From: CBDFGE01 sp965247055
GTDB lineage: Bacteria; Chloroflexota; Dehalococcoidia; Lucifugimonadales; JAGWBF01
Assembly: GCA_965247055.1 (NCBI GenBank)
Contig: CBDFGE010000005.1
Span: 62,001 to 126,000 of the forward strand
Reading direction: 5' to 3'
DNA: 64,000 nt
Shown: piece by piece, positions 48,642 through 57,740 of the stretch
Position numbering within the stretch: position 1 is the stretch's first letter
Layout: every line of letters starts with the position of its first letter
Position numbers and translations under genes: made by a program
The notes under the pieces: model-generated
What the model was told of the DNA's origin: nothing
Seen by the model: the letters and a program-made list of their open reading frames with translations, nothing else
The model's database searches: none

Positions 48642-48672
48642 TGTCATGCTGAGCGAAGCGAAGGATCTCTGA
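48642..48672. repeat. dispersed intergenic repeat unit
   Basis: TGTCATGCTGAGCGAAGCG followed by AAGGATCTCTGA matches a short intergenic repeat known from many bacterial genomes (TGTCAT-CTGAGCGAAGCGAAG pattern). A diverged relative occurs at 13602 within this window. Confidence 0.6.
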
Positions 48673-48697
48673 TTGTGGTGGGCTTATGCAGCCGGCA

Positions 48698-49543
48698 CTA
48701 AAAGGTCCTTATGCCCGGTATCCTGGTGCCGATGCTGTAGATAGCGGTCCGCGCGGTTAGGTAGATGGTCTGGTTGTCCGCCCCTCCGAAGGCCAGGTTG
48801 GCGGGGGTCTCGGGAAAGGCGACGGTTCCCAGGTGCCGGCCCCCCGCATCGATCACCCATACACCTCCGCCCCCGGTGCAATAGACGTTGCCCTGCACGT
48901 CGACCTTCATGCCGTCGGGGACGCCCGGGGCGTCCACGTTCATGTCTATGAAGACGCGTCCGTTGCTCAGCGAGCCGTCGCGTCCCACGTCGAAGGCCCG
49001 GATGTGCTTGCGGAAAGAGTCGTTGATGTACAGGACCGACTCGTCTGGCGAGAAGGCCAGGCCGTTGGGCCCGTCGAAATCTTCAACCTCCAGGCTGATC
49101 CTACCGTCGGGATCGAGGCGGTAGATGCCGCGAAACTCGAGCTCGGCCTGCTCCGGCTGGATGCCGAACTTTGGGTCGGTGAAGTAGGTGCGTCCGCTGG
49201 AGTGCTCCACGATGTCGTTGGGGCTGTTGAGCCGCTTCCCCTGGTAGCTGGCGGCCAGGGGCACCATCTGGCCGTCTCCGGCCATCCGGGAGACCTGCCT
49301 CCCACCGTGCTCGCACGCCGCCAGACGGCCCTGGCGGTCGAAGATCAGCCCGTTGGAGTGCCGGCTCGGGGTAAGGTAGGCCGTCACTCCACCCGGGGTC
49401 CAGCGGTAGATTATGCCGGGGGGAATGTCGCTGAAGAGGAGATACCCATCGGGGTGCCATACCGGGCCTTCGGTAAACTGGAACCCCGCTGCCAGCCGCT
49501 GCGGGGTTCCCTCAGCGATAAGGTCGGACAGTTGCGGGCTCAT
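48698..49543 (-). CDS. SMP-30/gluconolactonase-type lactonase
   Basis: The 281-residue six-bladed beta-propeller has FTEGPVWHPDGYLLFSDIP (metal Glu26), RLNSPNDIVEHSSG (metal Asn), FDGPNGLAFSPDESVLYIND (metal Asn/Asp) and PDGMKVDVQGNVYCT (Asp), the four regions that hold the catalytic divalent metal. Family members open sugar or aromatic lactones. It lies 32 bases downstream of two tandem flavin monooxygenase genes and an alpha/beta hydrolase gene on the same strand, so it may hydrolyse a lactone made by those monooxygenases. Confidence 0.88.
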   Translation of the reverse strand: MSPQLSDLIAEGTPQRLAAGFQFTEGPVWHPDGYLLFSDIPPGIIYRWTPGGVTAYLTPSRHSNGLIFDRQGRLAACEHGGRQVSRMAGDGQMVPLAASYQGKRLNSPNDIVEHSSGRTYFTDPKFGIQPEQAELEFRGIYRLDPDGRISLEVEDFDGPNGLAFSPDESVLYINDSFRKHIRAFDVGRDGSLSNGRVFIDMNVDAPGVPDGMKVDVQGNVYCTGGGGVWVIDAGGRHLGTVAFPETPANLAFGGADNQTIYLTARTAIYSIGTRIPGIRTF

Positions 49544-49575
49544 CTGATCCTCCTGTCTCAGGACAAGTCGTGGGC

Positions 49576-50766
49576 CTACTCGTAGGGCTGAAGTTTGATC
49601 TCGTGGAGAGCGGGTATCACCTCTTGGCCAAACAGCTCTATGGAGCGTATCGCGTCCTTGTGGGCCATGGGCCCCTCGTTTCCATAGATATGCAGATAGC
49701 CCGGGCTGAGGTGCTCTACCACCTCTGTCAGCTTCCTGATGACCGTATCGGGGCTCCCGATCACGATGTTGTTGAGGGACTGGAGCTGCTCATAGCTCAT
49801 CCGGGTGCCCTCGCCCCCGGCACCGATCTGGGGCCGCTGGCGCTTGACCCGCAGCGCCTCGCGGGACTGGTACCCTGGGGGGTCGTTGTGCTCCCTGGGG
49901 CCCCGCATGCGATGGTTTTCGGTCCACATGAAGTTGCGTCCGATCTCCTGGGCCTTCTCATCCGTGTCGGCTACCAGCGCCCGTAGAAGGTACCCGAAGT
50001 GCTCGGGGCCCGCCTTGAACCCTGACTCTTTGGCAGTATCGATATAGATCCCCTTTAACCATGCGGTCATGTCGATCAGTGCTCCAAGGCACATGTAAGG
50101 GTGGCCGTGCTTGGCAGCCCAGATAACGCTCTCCGGGCTGCCGGAGCCGGGGAACCAGATGTCGGGATGGGGCTTCTGCATGGGCACCACCCAGGGGTTC
50201 ACCGCCCGGTACTGGTAGTGCTTGCCCTCGTACCGGAAGGGGCCCGGCTCGGTCCAGCACTTGATGATCAGGTCGTGGGCCTCCTCGAACCGCTCCCGGT
50301 TCTCGGTGGGGTCAAGCCCACTGTGGAGCGTCTCTACGGCGGTGCCCCGGACGAAGCCGGAGATTATCCTGCCCCCAGAGTAGCAGTCCAGCATGGCGAT
50401 CTCTTCGGCCATCCGTATAGGGTCGTTCACCGAGATGACGTTGCCCAGGATCGCGATCTTGGCGTGCTTGGTGACTTTGCTGATCACCGCAGCATCCAGG
50501 TTGACCGCGGGCTTCATGCACCAGTAGGAGGAGTGGTGCTCGTTGGTCATAATGCCGTCGAAGCCCACCTCGTCGGCGAGGGCGTACTGCTCGTGGTACT
50601 GGTTGTAGAGGACGTGGGCCTTTTGCGGATCGAAGTAGGTGTTGGGAAAGCCGAGGCGTGCGGACTCGTAGGGGGACAAGTCCTCGTCAGTGACAGGGCC
50701 GTAGGGCTGCTCCGAGAACCAGTAGACCTCTACCTTGTCCTTCGGCCGGGGTAGCTGCGCAACCAT
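49576..50766 (-). CDS. LLM-class flavin monooxygenase, tandem copy B
   Basis: This 396-residue luciferase-like TIM barrel has YWFSEQPYG at the N-terminus, QYALADEVGFDGIMTNEHH, AILGNVISVNDPIRMAEEIAMLD in two blocks, GGRIISGFVRG and PDIWFPGSGSPESV, which mark FMN- or F420-dependent oxidoreductases. It is strikingly similar (about 80% or more by eye) to its upstream neighbour at 50849-52039. The ATG at 50766 follows GGAGG; the longer frame adds 24 unrelated residues. Differences concentrate in residues around 10-25 and 320-345, which may tune the substrate. Confidence 0.88.
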   Translation of the reverse strand: MVAQLPRPKDKVEVYWFSEQPYGPVTDEDLSPYESARLGFPNTYFDPQKAHVLYNQYHEQYALADEVGFDGIMTNEHHSSYWCMKPAVNLDAAVISKVTKHAKIAILGNVISVNDPIRMAEEIAMLDCYSGGRIISGFVRGTAVETLHSGLDPTENRERFEEAHDLIIKCWTEPGPFRYEGKHYQYRAVNPWVVPMQKPHPDIWFPGSGSPESVIWAAKHGHPYMCLGALIDMTAWLKGIYIDTAKESGFKAGPEHFGYLLRALVADTDEKAQEIGRNFMWTENHRMRGPREHNDPPGYQSREALRVKRQRPQIGAGGEGTRMSYEQLQSLNNIVIGSPDTVIRKLTEVVEHLSPGYLHIYGNEGPMAHKDAIRSIELFGQEVIPALHEIKLQPYE

Positions 50767-50848
50767 GGACGCCTCCTTCTCGTAGCCGGCAATGGTGTGT
50801 GTTCTTGGTTCTAGACCTATCCGCCCTCCGGTGGGCACCCCGACGTGC

Positions 50849-52039
50849 CTAGTCCGCGTCGAAGGGCTTGAGCTTCACCTCGTGCAGGGCGGGAATTACC
50901 TCTTTGCCAAAGAGCTCTATGGACCGCCTCACGTGCTTGTCCGGCATGGGCCCCTCATTCCCGTAGATGTGAATGTACCCCGGACTCAACCGTTCGATAA
51001 CCTCTGTAAGCTTCCTGGTCACCGTCTCGGGGCTGCCGACGATGATGTTGTTCATCGCCTGTAGGTCTTCGTAGGTCCAGGTCCGCCCCACCGAAGCCGT
51101 GGAGGGCCTCTGCAGCATGATCTTCTGGCCTTCCTTGGACTGGTAGCCGGGTGGGTCGTTGTGCTCCCGGGGCGCCCTCATCCGGTGCTCCCCGGTCCAC
51201 ATGAAGTCCCGCCCGATCTCCTGGGCCTTCTCGTCGGTATCCGCCACCAGGGCCCGGAGCAGGTAACCGAAATGCTCTGGGCCTGCCCTGAACCCCTCCT
51301 CACGGGCCGTCTGTATGTAGATCTTCCTCAGCCAGTCGGTGAGGTCTATCAGGGCACCCAGGTTCATGTAGGGATGCCTGTGGCGCGCCGCCCAGACGAC
51401 GCTCTCGGGGCTGGCGTTGCCAGGGAACCAGATGTCGGGATGAGGCTTCTGTATGGGCAGCACCCAGGGATTCACCGCTCTGTAGTGGTAGTGCTTGCCC
51501 TCGTACCGGAAGGGGCCCGGCGTGGTCCAGCACTTGATGATGAGGTCGTGGGCCTCCTCGAACCTCTCCCTGTTCAAGGTGGGGTCGATGCCCCCCTGGA
51601 TGCTCTCCACGGCGGTGCCTCGCACAAAGCCGGAGATTATCCTGCCCCCCGAGTAGCAGTCCAGCATCGCGATCTCTTCGGCCATCCGTACAGGGTCGTT
51701 CACCGAGATGACGTTGCCCAGGATCGCTATCTTGACCCTCTTGGTGACCTTGCATATGACGGCCGCGTCCAGGTTGGCCGCGGGCTTCATGCACCAGTAG
51801 GCGGAGTGGTGCTCGTTGGTCATGATGCCGTCGAAGCCCACCTCGTCGGCGAGGGCGTACTGCTCGTGGTACTGGTTGTAGAGGACGTGGGCCTTTTCGG
51901 GATCGAAGTGGGTGTTGGGGAAGCCCAGCCGTCCCGATTCGTACCGGCCGACGATCTCGTTGGTGATATGGCCGTAGGACTGCTCGGAGAACCAGTAAAG
52001 CTCGGTATGCTCCACGGGCTTGGTCACCTGCTCGGCCAT
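50849..52039 (-). CDS. LLM-class flavin monooxygenase, tandem copy A
   Basis: This 396-residue paralogue of the gene at 49576-50766 has the same blocks: LYWFSEQSYG, GFPNTHFDPEKAHVLYNQYH, DGIMTNEHHSAYWCMKPAAN, GGRIISGFVRG and PDIWFPGNASPESV. The ATG at 52039 has GGAG 6 bases upstream and is preferred over the frame start at 52066. It follows the alpha/beta hydrolase gene by 34 bases. The pair may form a two-step or heteromeric monooxygenase, or reflect recent duplication with specificity divergence. Confidence 0.88.
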   Translation of the reverse strand: MAEQVTKPVEHTELYWFSEQSYGHITNEIVGRYESGRLGFPNTHFDPEKAHVLYNQYHEQYALADEVGFDGIMTNEHHSAYWCMKPAANLDAAVICKVTKRVKIAILGNVISVNDPVRMAEEIAMLDCYSGGRIISGFVRGTAVESIQGGIDPTLNRERFEEAHDLIIKCWTTPGPFRYEGKHYHYRAVNPWVLPIQKPHPDIWFPGNASPESVVWAARHRHPYMNLGALIDLTDWLRKIYIQTAREEGFRAGPEHFGYLLRALVADTDEKAQEIGRDFMWTGEHRMRAPREHNDPPGYQSKEGQKIMLQRPSTASVGRTWTYEDLQAMNNIIVGSPETVTRKLTEVIERLSPGYIHIYGNEGPMPDKHVRRSIELFGKEVIPALHEVKLKPFDAD

Positions 52040-52073
52040 AAGCAACTCCATGCTGGGATCTGTCACGCGGGGG

Positions 52074-52856
52074 TCACAGCCTGGTCAGGAACCCCTGGGT
52101 CACATTCAGGAACTCCTGGGGCTTCTCGATCTGGGGGGAGTGGCCACATTCGTCAATCACGTGCAGTGAGGACCCCTCCAGCACCTCGTGGTAGATCTCG
52201 CCACAGTTCAGGGGGACGATGCCGTCCTGGCGTCCCCAGACGATGAGGGACGGCACGCGGACCAGCTTCAGATACTCCGGCAAGTTGGGGTTATGCATGT
52301 AGGGCTTCCAGCAGAGGCGTGACGTCATTTCCCTGTTACTCCACAGCACGTCCTGCTGCTCCTGGGTAAGCTCCTCCGCTTTCGGCGCCTTGCTCAGGTC
52401 ATAGTATGCCAGCTTCTGGGTCTGCTCCGGGGAGACCATCAGCACCTCGGCTATTTCGCCCACCCGGGGCCTGATGCCCACCGCGTTCACCAGCACCATA
52501 TCCTTGACCACCGAGGGAGACATCGCGGCAATTTCAGCCGCGATCCAGCCTCCCATGGAGAAGCCCATCAGTGGTGCCCGTTCCAGCCCCAAGGCGTGCA
52601 GGACTCCCAGGTAAAAGTGGGCCACGTCGGTGATGGTCCTGACCCACTGCGGCCTCTCCGATTTGTCGTAACCCGGATGGGACGTGGCGTAAACGGTAAA
52701 CTGCCGGGACAGCTCCTGGTGGTAGGGCATCCAGCCCGGGTTTCCCCTCGCGCCGTGGAGGACCAGCAAGGGCGCTCCACTGCCTCCCTTCAAGACCTGG
52801 GTCCTGGCCCCCGCGACCTCAACGAACTCTTCGGTGCAGCTCTGTGTGGTGGTCAT
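52074..52856 (-). CDS. alpha/beta hydrolase
   Basis: The 260-residue protein has the alpha/beta-hydrolase nucleophile elbow GFSMGG, an oxyanion motif LHGARGNPGW, the acid in VWGRQDGIVP and the catalytic His in DECGHSPQIEKP. It resembles meta-cleavage product hydrolases and related C-C or ester hydrolases. The ATG at 52856 lies 9 bases after GGAGG. It heads the row hydrolase-LLM-LLM-SMP-30, suggesting a catabolic pathway for a ring or terpenoid compound; the substrate is unknown. Confidence 0.88.
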   Translation of the reverse strand: MTTTQSCTEEFVEVAGARTQVLKGGSGAPLLVLHGARGNPGWMPYHQELSRQFTVYATSHPGYDKSERPQWVRTITDVAHFYLGVLHALGLERAPLMGFSMGGWIAAEIAAMSPSVVKDMVLVNAVGIRPRVGEIAEVLMVSPEQTQKLAYYDLSKAPKAEELTQEQQDVLWSNREMTSRLCWKPYMHNPNLPEYLKLVRVPSLIVWGRQDGIVPLNCGEIYHEVLEGSSLHVIDECGHSPQIEKPQEFLNVTQGFLTRL

Positions 52857-53173
52857 CCAGCCCATCCTCCGTCCGTATATAGGACCCCGTCCCGAGGGAC
52901 TGCCCCGCTTCACTCCCGGTACGGGTGGTGACGGGAGGTGTGGCCGTCAAGGATAGGGTACAAGCTGAAGTTTGCCGTGGCGACCGATGTTTGTCAAGGG
53001 CCATTTGTGGCTGCTACCGGGCTGCCGCAGCAGGTTGCGAAGCCACGCTGGGGAGCATATGATAGGTAGTGGCGACTCCAGGAATAGCTTGGCGGTTGTG
53101 ATTGGACCCGAGGACCTGGGGCCACCCGTTGAGATGACATAACCTATGTCAGGGTCCACCCGCGGGGCGATTC
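52857..53173. other. divergent gap between hydrolase and MFS genes
   Basis: About 317 bases without a gene. On the minus strand a perfect TTGACA lies at 52992-52997 with a weak CAAACT 17 bases on, a possible promoter for the hydrolase operon. Nothing stronger was seen facing the transporter gene. Confidence 0.4.
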
Positions 53174-54565
53174 GTGGCCATCTCGCCGGAGGGGGACCGG
53201 GTTTATCCGTTGGCACAGACAAAAGGGCACGCCGATCCTCTGACACCGGCTAAGGGTGCGTTCTACGGCTGGTGGATGGTGCTCGTATCCGCCGTGATCA
53301 TGGCCCTGGGCGTGGTACCCCTTTTCCATGGCATGGCCGCCTGGTTCCCCGTGCTGGAGACTCGCTTTGGGTGGAGCCGGGCACAGCTCTCCCTGGCCTT
53401 TTCCCTTACCAGGGTGGAGGGGAGCATCATGGGCCCCGCCGGCGGTTACCTGATCGAGCGGTGGGGGCCCCGGCGGATGGTCCTGGTGGGGCTGTTGATC
53501 CTGGGGGCCGGGATGCTGGCGCTGAGCCGTGTGCAAGAGCTTTGGCACCTGTACGGCGCCTTCATCATCATGAGCACAGGCGTGGGCCTGGGTACCTGGC
53601 TCCCGGCGATGACGGTCCTGAACAACTGGTTTATCCAGCAGCGGGCCACGGCGATGGCGTGGTCGATGGCCGGGATATCCCTGGGAGGGATACTGGTGAT
53701 CCCCGCGCTGGCTTGGGCGATCGACCCGGAGGAGTTCGGGCCCGACCGCTGGCGGCCCGTGGCCGCCGGCATGGGCGTGTTCATACTCCTGGTGGCCTGG
53801 CCCATCTCCGCTCTCGTGCGCAACAGGCCCGAGGACTACGGCCAGAATCCCGACGGACGTTGGGAGGCAGTCGGGGAGGCGAGGGCGCTCGGGGGCCAGA
53901 GCGTCAGCCCGGGGGAGCCCGACTACACGTGGCAGCAGGCGTTGCGGACCCGGAATTTTTGGCTCATCACCCTGGGACATGCGGGGTCGTCCATAGTCAT
54001 CACTACCCTCATGGTCCACATGGGCTCCATGCTCAACCTGGACCGGGGGCTGTCTCTTCAGACGGTGGGCTGGGTGGTGGCCACCACCACCGCGGTGGGG
54101 GCGCTGTTCACCCTGGTGGGCGGCTACGTGGGCGACCGGGTGTCGATACGCGTGGCCGTATTCGGCTTCTCCGCCATCCAGGCGGTGGCAATTTTCATTC
54201 TGCTCCAGGTCCACAGCGCTTCCACCGCCTTCCTTTTCGCGGTGGTCCTGGGGGTCGGGTTCGGCGGCCGTGTTCCCCTCACTACCGCTATCCGGGGAGT
54301 GTATTTCGGGCGGAGAGCCTATGCCAGCATCACCGGCATGTCCATGGTACCCATGAACATTCTTTTCTTCATCATGCCTCTGTACGCTGGGTACATGCAC
54401 GACCGCACCGACAGCTACTCCATACCTTTCATCACCGTTGCGGCGGTCTGCCTTGTGGGGTCGTGTCTGTTCCTGCTGCTGGGTGAGCCCCGGCCCCTCA
54501 ACTCCAGCCCTGGCGGCCGCGTGGAAAGCGGAGAGCGGCGGTCTGCGGCCACCCCTCCCAGTTAG
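53174..54565 (+). CDS. major facilitator superfamily transporter
   Basis: The 463-residue protein has 12 predicted spans in two halves with GFYGWWMVL-type opening (AFYGWWMVLVSAVIMALGVV in the first span), the MFS loop motif GGYLIERWGPRRMVLVG between helices 2 and 3 and GGYVGDRVSIRVAV in the second half. It looks like the monocarboxylate/oxalate-formate subgroup. It starts with GTG and is divergent from the hydrolase-monooxygenase row, so it may import their substrate. The last residues overlap the UDG stop in a tail-to-tail layout. Confidence 0.88.
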   Translation: MAISPEGDRVYPLAQTKGHADPLTPAKGAFYGWWMVLVSAVIMALGVVPLFHGMAAWFPVLETRFGWSRAQLSLAFSLTRVEGSIMGPAGGYLIERWGPRRMVLVGLLILGAGMLALSRVQELWHLYGAFIIMSTGVGLGTWLPAMTVLNNWFIQQRATAMAWSMAGISLGGILVIPALAWAIDPEEFGPDRWRPVAAGMGVFILLVAWPISALVRNRPEDYGQNPDGRWEAVGEARALGGQSVSPGEPDYTWQQALRTRNFWLITLGHAGSSIVITTLMVHMGSMLNLDRGLSLQTVGWVVATTTAVGALFTLVGGYVGDRVSIRVAVFGFSAIQAVAIFILLQVHSASTAFLFAVVLGVGFGGRVPLTTAIRGVYFGRRAYASITGMSMVPMNILFFIMPLYAGYMHDRTDSYSIPFITVAAVCLVGSCLFLLLGEPRPLNSSPGGRVESGERRSAATPPS

Positions 54566-55269
54566 CCAGAGTCGGGACCCGGAGGGAGCAGGCGCCGGAC
54601 GGTGTCGAAGATACCCTCGAACATGGGCAGGGTGAGGCGGCCTGTTTGGGTATTCTGCTGGCTGGGATGGTAGGAGGCTACCAGGGTTACACCGTTGGGG
54701 AGCGTGTGGACGGCCCCGTGGCCGAAGCGGGGGCGAGGGGGAGGCAGCCTACCGCCCCCCAGGTACTCTTCGCTGTACGCGGAGAGGTAGGCGTCGAAGG
54801 CGATCTTCCCCAGGGCCACTACCACCCGAAGGCCGGTGAGCATGGCCAGCTCCCTCAGAAAATAGGGACGGCAGGCCAGCAGCTCCTCGCGGAGCGGCAT
54901 GTTGGCGGGTGGAGCACAGCGCAGTGCCGCCGTGATGTAAACGTCCCGAAGAGCGAGGCCGTCGTCCCGGTGTCGTGAGGCCGGCTGGTTGGCGAAGCCG
55001 AACTTGTGGAGGGAGCCGTACAGCCAGTCCCCGCTGCGGTCCCCGGTGAACATCCTCCCCGTCCGGTTGCCACCGTGGGCCGCAGGGGCCAGGCCCACCA
55101 GGAGCACCCGGGCCTCGGGGTCTCCGAAACCGGGCAGCGGGCGCCCCCAGTAGTCCCAGTCCAGGTACATCCGCCTCTTGACGAGCGCCACCCGCTGGCG
55201 GTGCTCCACCAGCCTGGGGCACCTGGTACATGCGATGACCTCTCTGTTCAGTGCCTCGAAGGTGTCCAT
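54562..55269 (-). CDS. uracil-DNA glycosylase, family 5 type
   Basis: The 235-residue enzyme removes uracil, and in this family also other deaminated bases, from DNA. It has the four Cys ligands of the Fe-S cluster (Cys14, Cys17, Cys118, Cys133), motif 1 GLAPAAHGGNRTGR (59-72), FTGDRSGDWL and motif SYHPSQQNTQTGRL. The Ala-Pro-Ala in motif 1 in place of GxDP marks family 5 (UDGb). It pairs logically with the dUTPase-like gene at 231-749 in uracil control, though it is far away. It overlaps the convergent MFS gene by 4 bases. Confidence 0.92.
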   Translation of the reverse strand: MDTFEALNREVIACTRCPRLVEHRQRVALVKRRMYLDWDYWGRPLPGFGDPEARVLLVGLAPAAHGGNRTGRMFTGDRSGDWLYGSLHKFGFANQPASRHRDDGLALRDVYITAALRCAPPANMPLREELLACRPYFLRELAMLTGLRVVVALGKIAFDAYLSAYSEEYLGGGRLPPPRPRFGHGAVHTLPNGVTLVASYHPSQQNTQTGRLTLPMFEGIFDTVRRLLPPGPDSG

Positions 55270-55395
55270 CGGTGCCCCTTGGGGAGTGGGTCTGGCTCTG
55301 GTTACGCTGGACTATGCTTTCACGGCGAAGGTGACCGGAGCCCTGGTGGCCACCGTGGCCGCGCACGGGGAGCCTGTCCGAACAGGGGCCACACG

Positions 55396-56013
55396 TCAGC
55401 GGATTATGCCCCACGAGCTCTTGGGCCAGTATCGGATGCAGGCCTTGCCCACGATCTGGTCCAGGTTCACCGCTCCGAGGGAACGGCTATCGAGGCTGTC
55501 GGCCCGGTTATCTCCCATCACGAAGCATTGGCCGTCGCCCAGGGTCCACTCCCTGGACCCATCGTGGGAGCCGGCAGCGGGCTCTGCCCGTGAGCCCCGC
55601 TCCTGTAAGCCATATGCGTGGGGGTCGGCTGGAGAGCCGCCTTCTACGCGGATGTAGGGCTCCCTGAGGGGCTGCTCATCGATGAAGACCTCCCCGTCCT
55701 CTATCCGTACCGTCTCCCCCGGCAGGCCGATGACACGCTTGAGGTAGCTCCGAGGCCACTGTGGGGGGTAGCGGAGCACCACAACGTCGCCCCGCAACGG
55801 GCCGCGCCACAAATAAGCCATCCGGCTAACGAGGATGTACTGGTCGCGGGCGAAGTTGGGCTGCATGCTGTCGCCCTGGACCACGAACCGCAGGGCGGTA
55901 AGGAACGCGAAAAAGCGGAACAGTGGCCCGAACCTCAGCAGCGCCCCCATCACCCCTCCCAGGCGACCAGAGGGGAGGCGGACGGTGCTCGCGGAAGGAG
56001 CGTCCGAACTCAT
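55396..56013 (-). CDS. S26 signal peptidase next to sodN (possible maturation protease)
   Basis: The 205-residue membrane protease has one N-terminal span (about residues 25-45), catalytic Ser49 in QGDSMQPN and Lys92 in YLKRVIGLPGE, with VMGDNRADSLDSRSLG as the box E motif. It fits type I signal peptidase. Because nickel SOD needs a peptidase to expose its N-terminal His and such enzymes (SodX) are usually encoded beside sodN, it may also or instead mature the SOD encoded 74 bases upstream. At 205 residues it is longer than typical SodX. The ATG at 56013 was chosen over a longer Arg-rich frame. Confidence 0.85.
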   Translation of the reverse strand: MSSDAPSASTVRLPSGRLGGVMGALLRFGPLFRFFAFLTALRFVVQGDSMQPNFARDQYILVSRMAYLWRGPLRGDVVVLRYPPQWPRSYLKRVIGLPGETVRIEDGEVFIDEQPLREPYIRVEGGSPADPHAYGLQERGSRAEPAAGSHDGSREWTLGDGQCFVMGDNRADSLDSRSLGAVNLDQIVGKACIRYWPKSSWGIIR

Positions 56014-56087
56014 CGGCCCAATTTCCCGCTCCTGCGAAATCGCCGGGTCCTGCACGGCTAGGGGGTTCCGTCTGACCCGAATGGCCG

Positions 56088-56579
56088 CTAGGTCCCGAAG
56101 CGGACTTCGGCTATCTCGTCCTTGTATGTGACGTTCTTGGTGGCCCAGAAGATCTCGGCGATCTTGTCCACGGCGGCCACCAGCTCCTGGGCTGCCGCCT
56201 TGTCCACGTTCTGCTTGTTTCTGGAGGCCAGCTTGTTGGCCTGCCACACGACGCCGTGAAGGTCGGGGTACTTTTCCAGGTGGTCGGGCCTGAAGTAGTC
56301 GTGCCAGAGGATGTCCAGCTCTTTCTTGCAGAGTTCGGCGTGCTCTTCCTTGACCGTGACATACCGGCCCAGGGTGTTGGCGTAAGTCGCCATCGCTTGG
56401 GCGCCGGCGCTCGCGGCCGGGACCTCCAGGGCCTGGGTCCTGATCACCATCTTCAACACGGTCTGGGCGGCTATTTTGGCGGCTATGGGGTCGTAGATGC
56501 CACAGGGGATATCGCAGTGGGCGTGGACTACACGGGCCGGAAAGGCCCGGTTGACAACCTTGAACAAGCTATTCCACAT
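56088..56579 (-). CDS. sodN: nickel superoxide dismutase precursor
   Basis: The mature enzyme begins with the nickel hook HCDIPCGIYDP, preceded by a 20-residue leader ending VVHA that must be cleaved off. The His1, Cys2 and Cys6 ligands are all present. The rest is a four-helix bundle (TVKEEHAELCKKELDILWHDY, and a C-terminal AEIFWATKNVTYKDE). The ATG at 56579 lies 9 bases after GGAGG; a frame start 42 bases earlier is less likely. It is followed by the S26 peptidase gene. This SOD is common in marine and soil Chloroflexota and actinomycetes. Confidence 0.95.
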   Translation of the reverse strand: MWNSLFKVVNRAFPARVVHAHCDIPCGIYDPIAAKIAAQTVLKMVIRTQALEVPAASAGAQAMATYANTLGRYVTVKEEHAELCKKELDILWHDYFRPDHLEKYPDLHGVVWQANKLASRNKQNVDKAAAQELVAAVDKIAEIFWATKNVTYKDEIAEVRFGT

Positions 56580-56659
56580 GTGATTGTTCCCTCCATCGGC
56601 GTGGTTTTTGGTACTAGTCATTCTAGCCCTTTATCGCGGGGGCCGCAACAGCCCGGCCC

Positions 56660-57652
56660 TCAGTGGCTTCCGCCTTCACCGTTCAGCATACTGGCCACCT
56701 CCTTGGCGTGGTAGCTGATGATGATGTCGGCCCCCGCCCGCTTTATGGCGGTGAGGATCTCCAGGGTCGCCTGCCGCTCATCCAGCCAGCCCCTGGCCGC
56801 GGCCGCCTTCACCATGGCGAACTCGCCGCTGACGTTATAGGCGGCGATGGGGTGGTCGAACCGCTCTCTGGCCCTGGCGATAACGTCCAGATAGGCCAGT
56901 GCTGGCTTCACCATTACTATGTCGGCTCCCTCCTGGATATCCATCTCGATCTCCCGCATCGCCATCCTACGGTTGGCGGGGTCGATCTGGTATCCCCGGC
57001 GGTCGCCGAACGCTGGGGCCGACTCCGCCGCCGTGCGGAAGGGGCCGTAGAAGGAGGAGGAGTATTTGGCGGCGTATGCGATTATGGGTACGTCCTTGAA
57101 TCCGTTGGCGTCCAGGTTGCCGCGAACGGCTCTCACCTGGCCGTCCATCATCGCGGAAGGGGCCACCACGTCTGCGCCGGCCAGCACGTGGGACAGGGCA
57201 GTCTTGGCCAAGAGCTCCAGCGTCCTGTCGTTGTCCACGCGGCCGCCTTCCACGACCCCGCAGTGGCCGTGGTCCGTATATTCGCACAGGCAGACGTCGG
57301 TAATGACCAACAGGTGGGGGACCGCCTGCTTGATCACCCTGATGGCCTCCTGGATAATACCCTGATCGTCGTAGGCCTCCTGGGCCAGGGGGTCCTTGGA
57401 AAGGGGGATGCCGAACAGGAGCACGCCGGGTATTCCCAGCTGGGCGACCTCGGTGACTTCCGTCAGCAGGTGGTCCAGCGAGAGCTGATAGCACCCCGGC
57501 ATCGGCTCGATCTCCGTCCGTACGCCCCGTCCGTGGGTCACGAAGATCGGGTAGACGAAATCCTCGACGGAGAGGCGGGTCTCGCGGGATAGGAGCCGCA
57601 GGGCCTCAAGCTCCCTTAGTCTGCGGAGACGGACCTGCGGGAAGCTCGCCAT
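56660..57652 (-). CDS. hemB: porphobilinogen synthase (delta-aminolevulinic acid dehydratase)
   Basis: HemB condenses two ALA to porphobilinogen. The 330-residue TIM barrel has the Schiff-base lysines Lys196 (AYAAKYSSSFYGPFR) and Lys249 (IVMVKPALAYLDVI) and a zinc-type cysteine site DVCLCEYTDHGHCG (Cys121, 123, 131), so it should be the Zn-dependent form rather than the Mg/Asp form. AGGAGG lies 10 bases before the ATG. It follows the cobA-hemD gene in the tetrapyrrole run; hemA and hemL are not in the window. Confidence 0.96.
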   Translation of the reverse strand: MASFPQVRLRRLRELEALRLLSRETRLSVEDFVYPIFVTHGRGVRTEIEPMPGCYQLSLDHLLTEVTEVAQLGIPGVLLFGIPLSKDPLAQEAYDDQGIIQEAIRVIKQAVPHLLVITDVCLCEYTDHGHCGVVEGGRVDNDRTLELLAKTALSHVLAGADVVAPSAMMDGQVRAVRGNLDANGFKDVPIIAYAAKYSSSFYGPFRTAAESAPAFGDRRGYQIDPANRRMAMREIEMDIQEGADIVMVKPALAYLDVIARARERFDHPIAAYNVSGEFAMVKAAAARGWLDERQATLEILTAIKRAGADIIISYHAKEVASMLNGEGGSH

Positions 57653-57740
57653 TTCTCATACACCTCCTGTTGGGTCCCCGGCCCGCTGAGTCGAACGGAC
57701 ATCCCGGATAACACCCTCGGGCGGCCAGCGGGTTCCAGGT

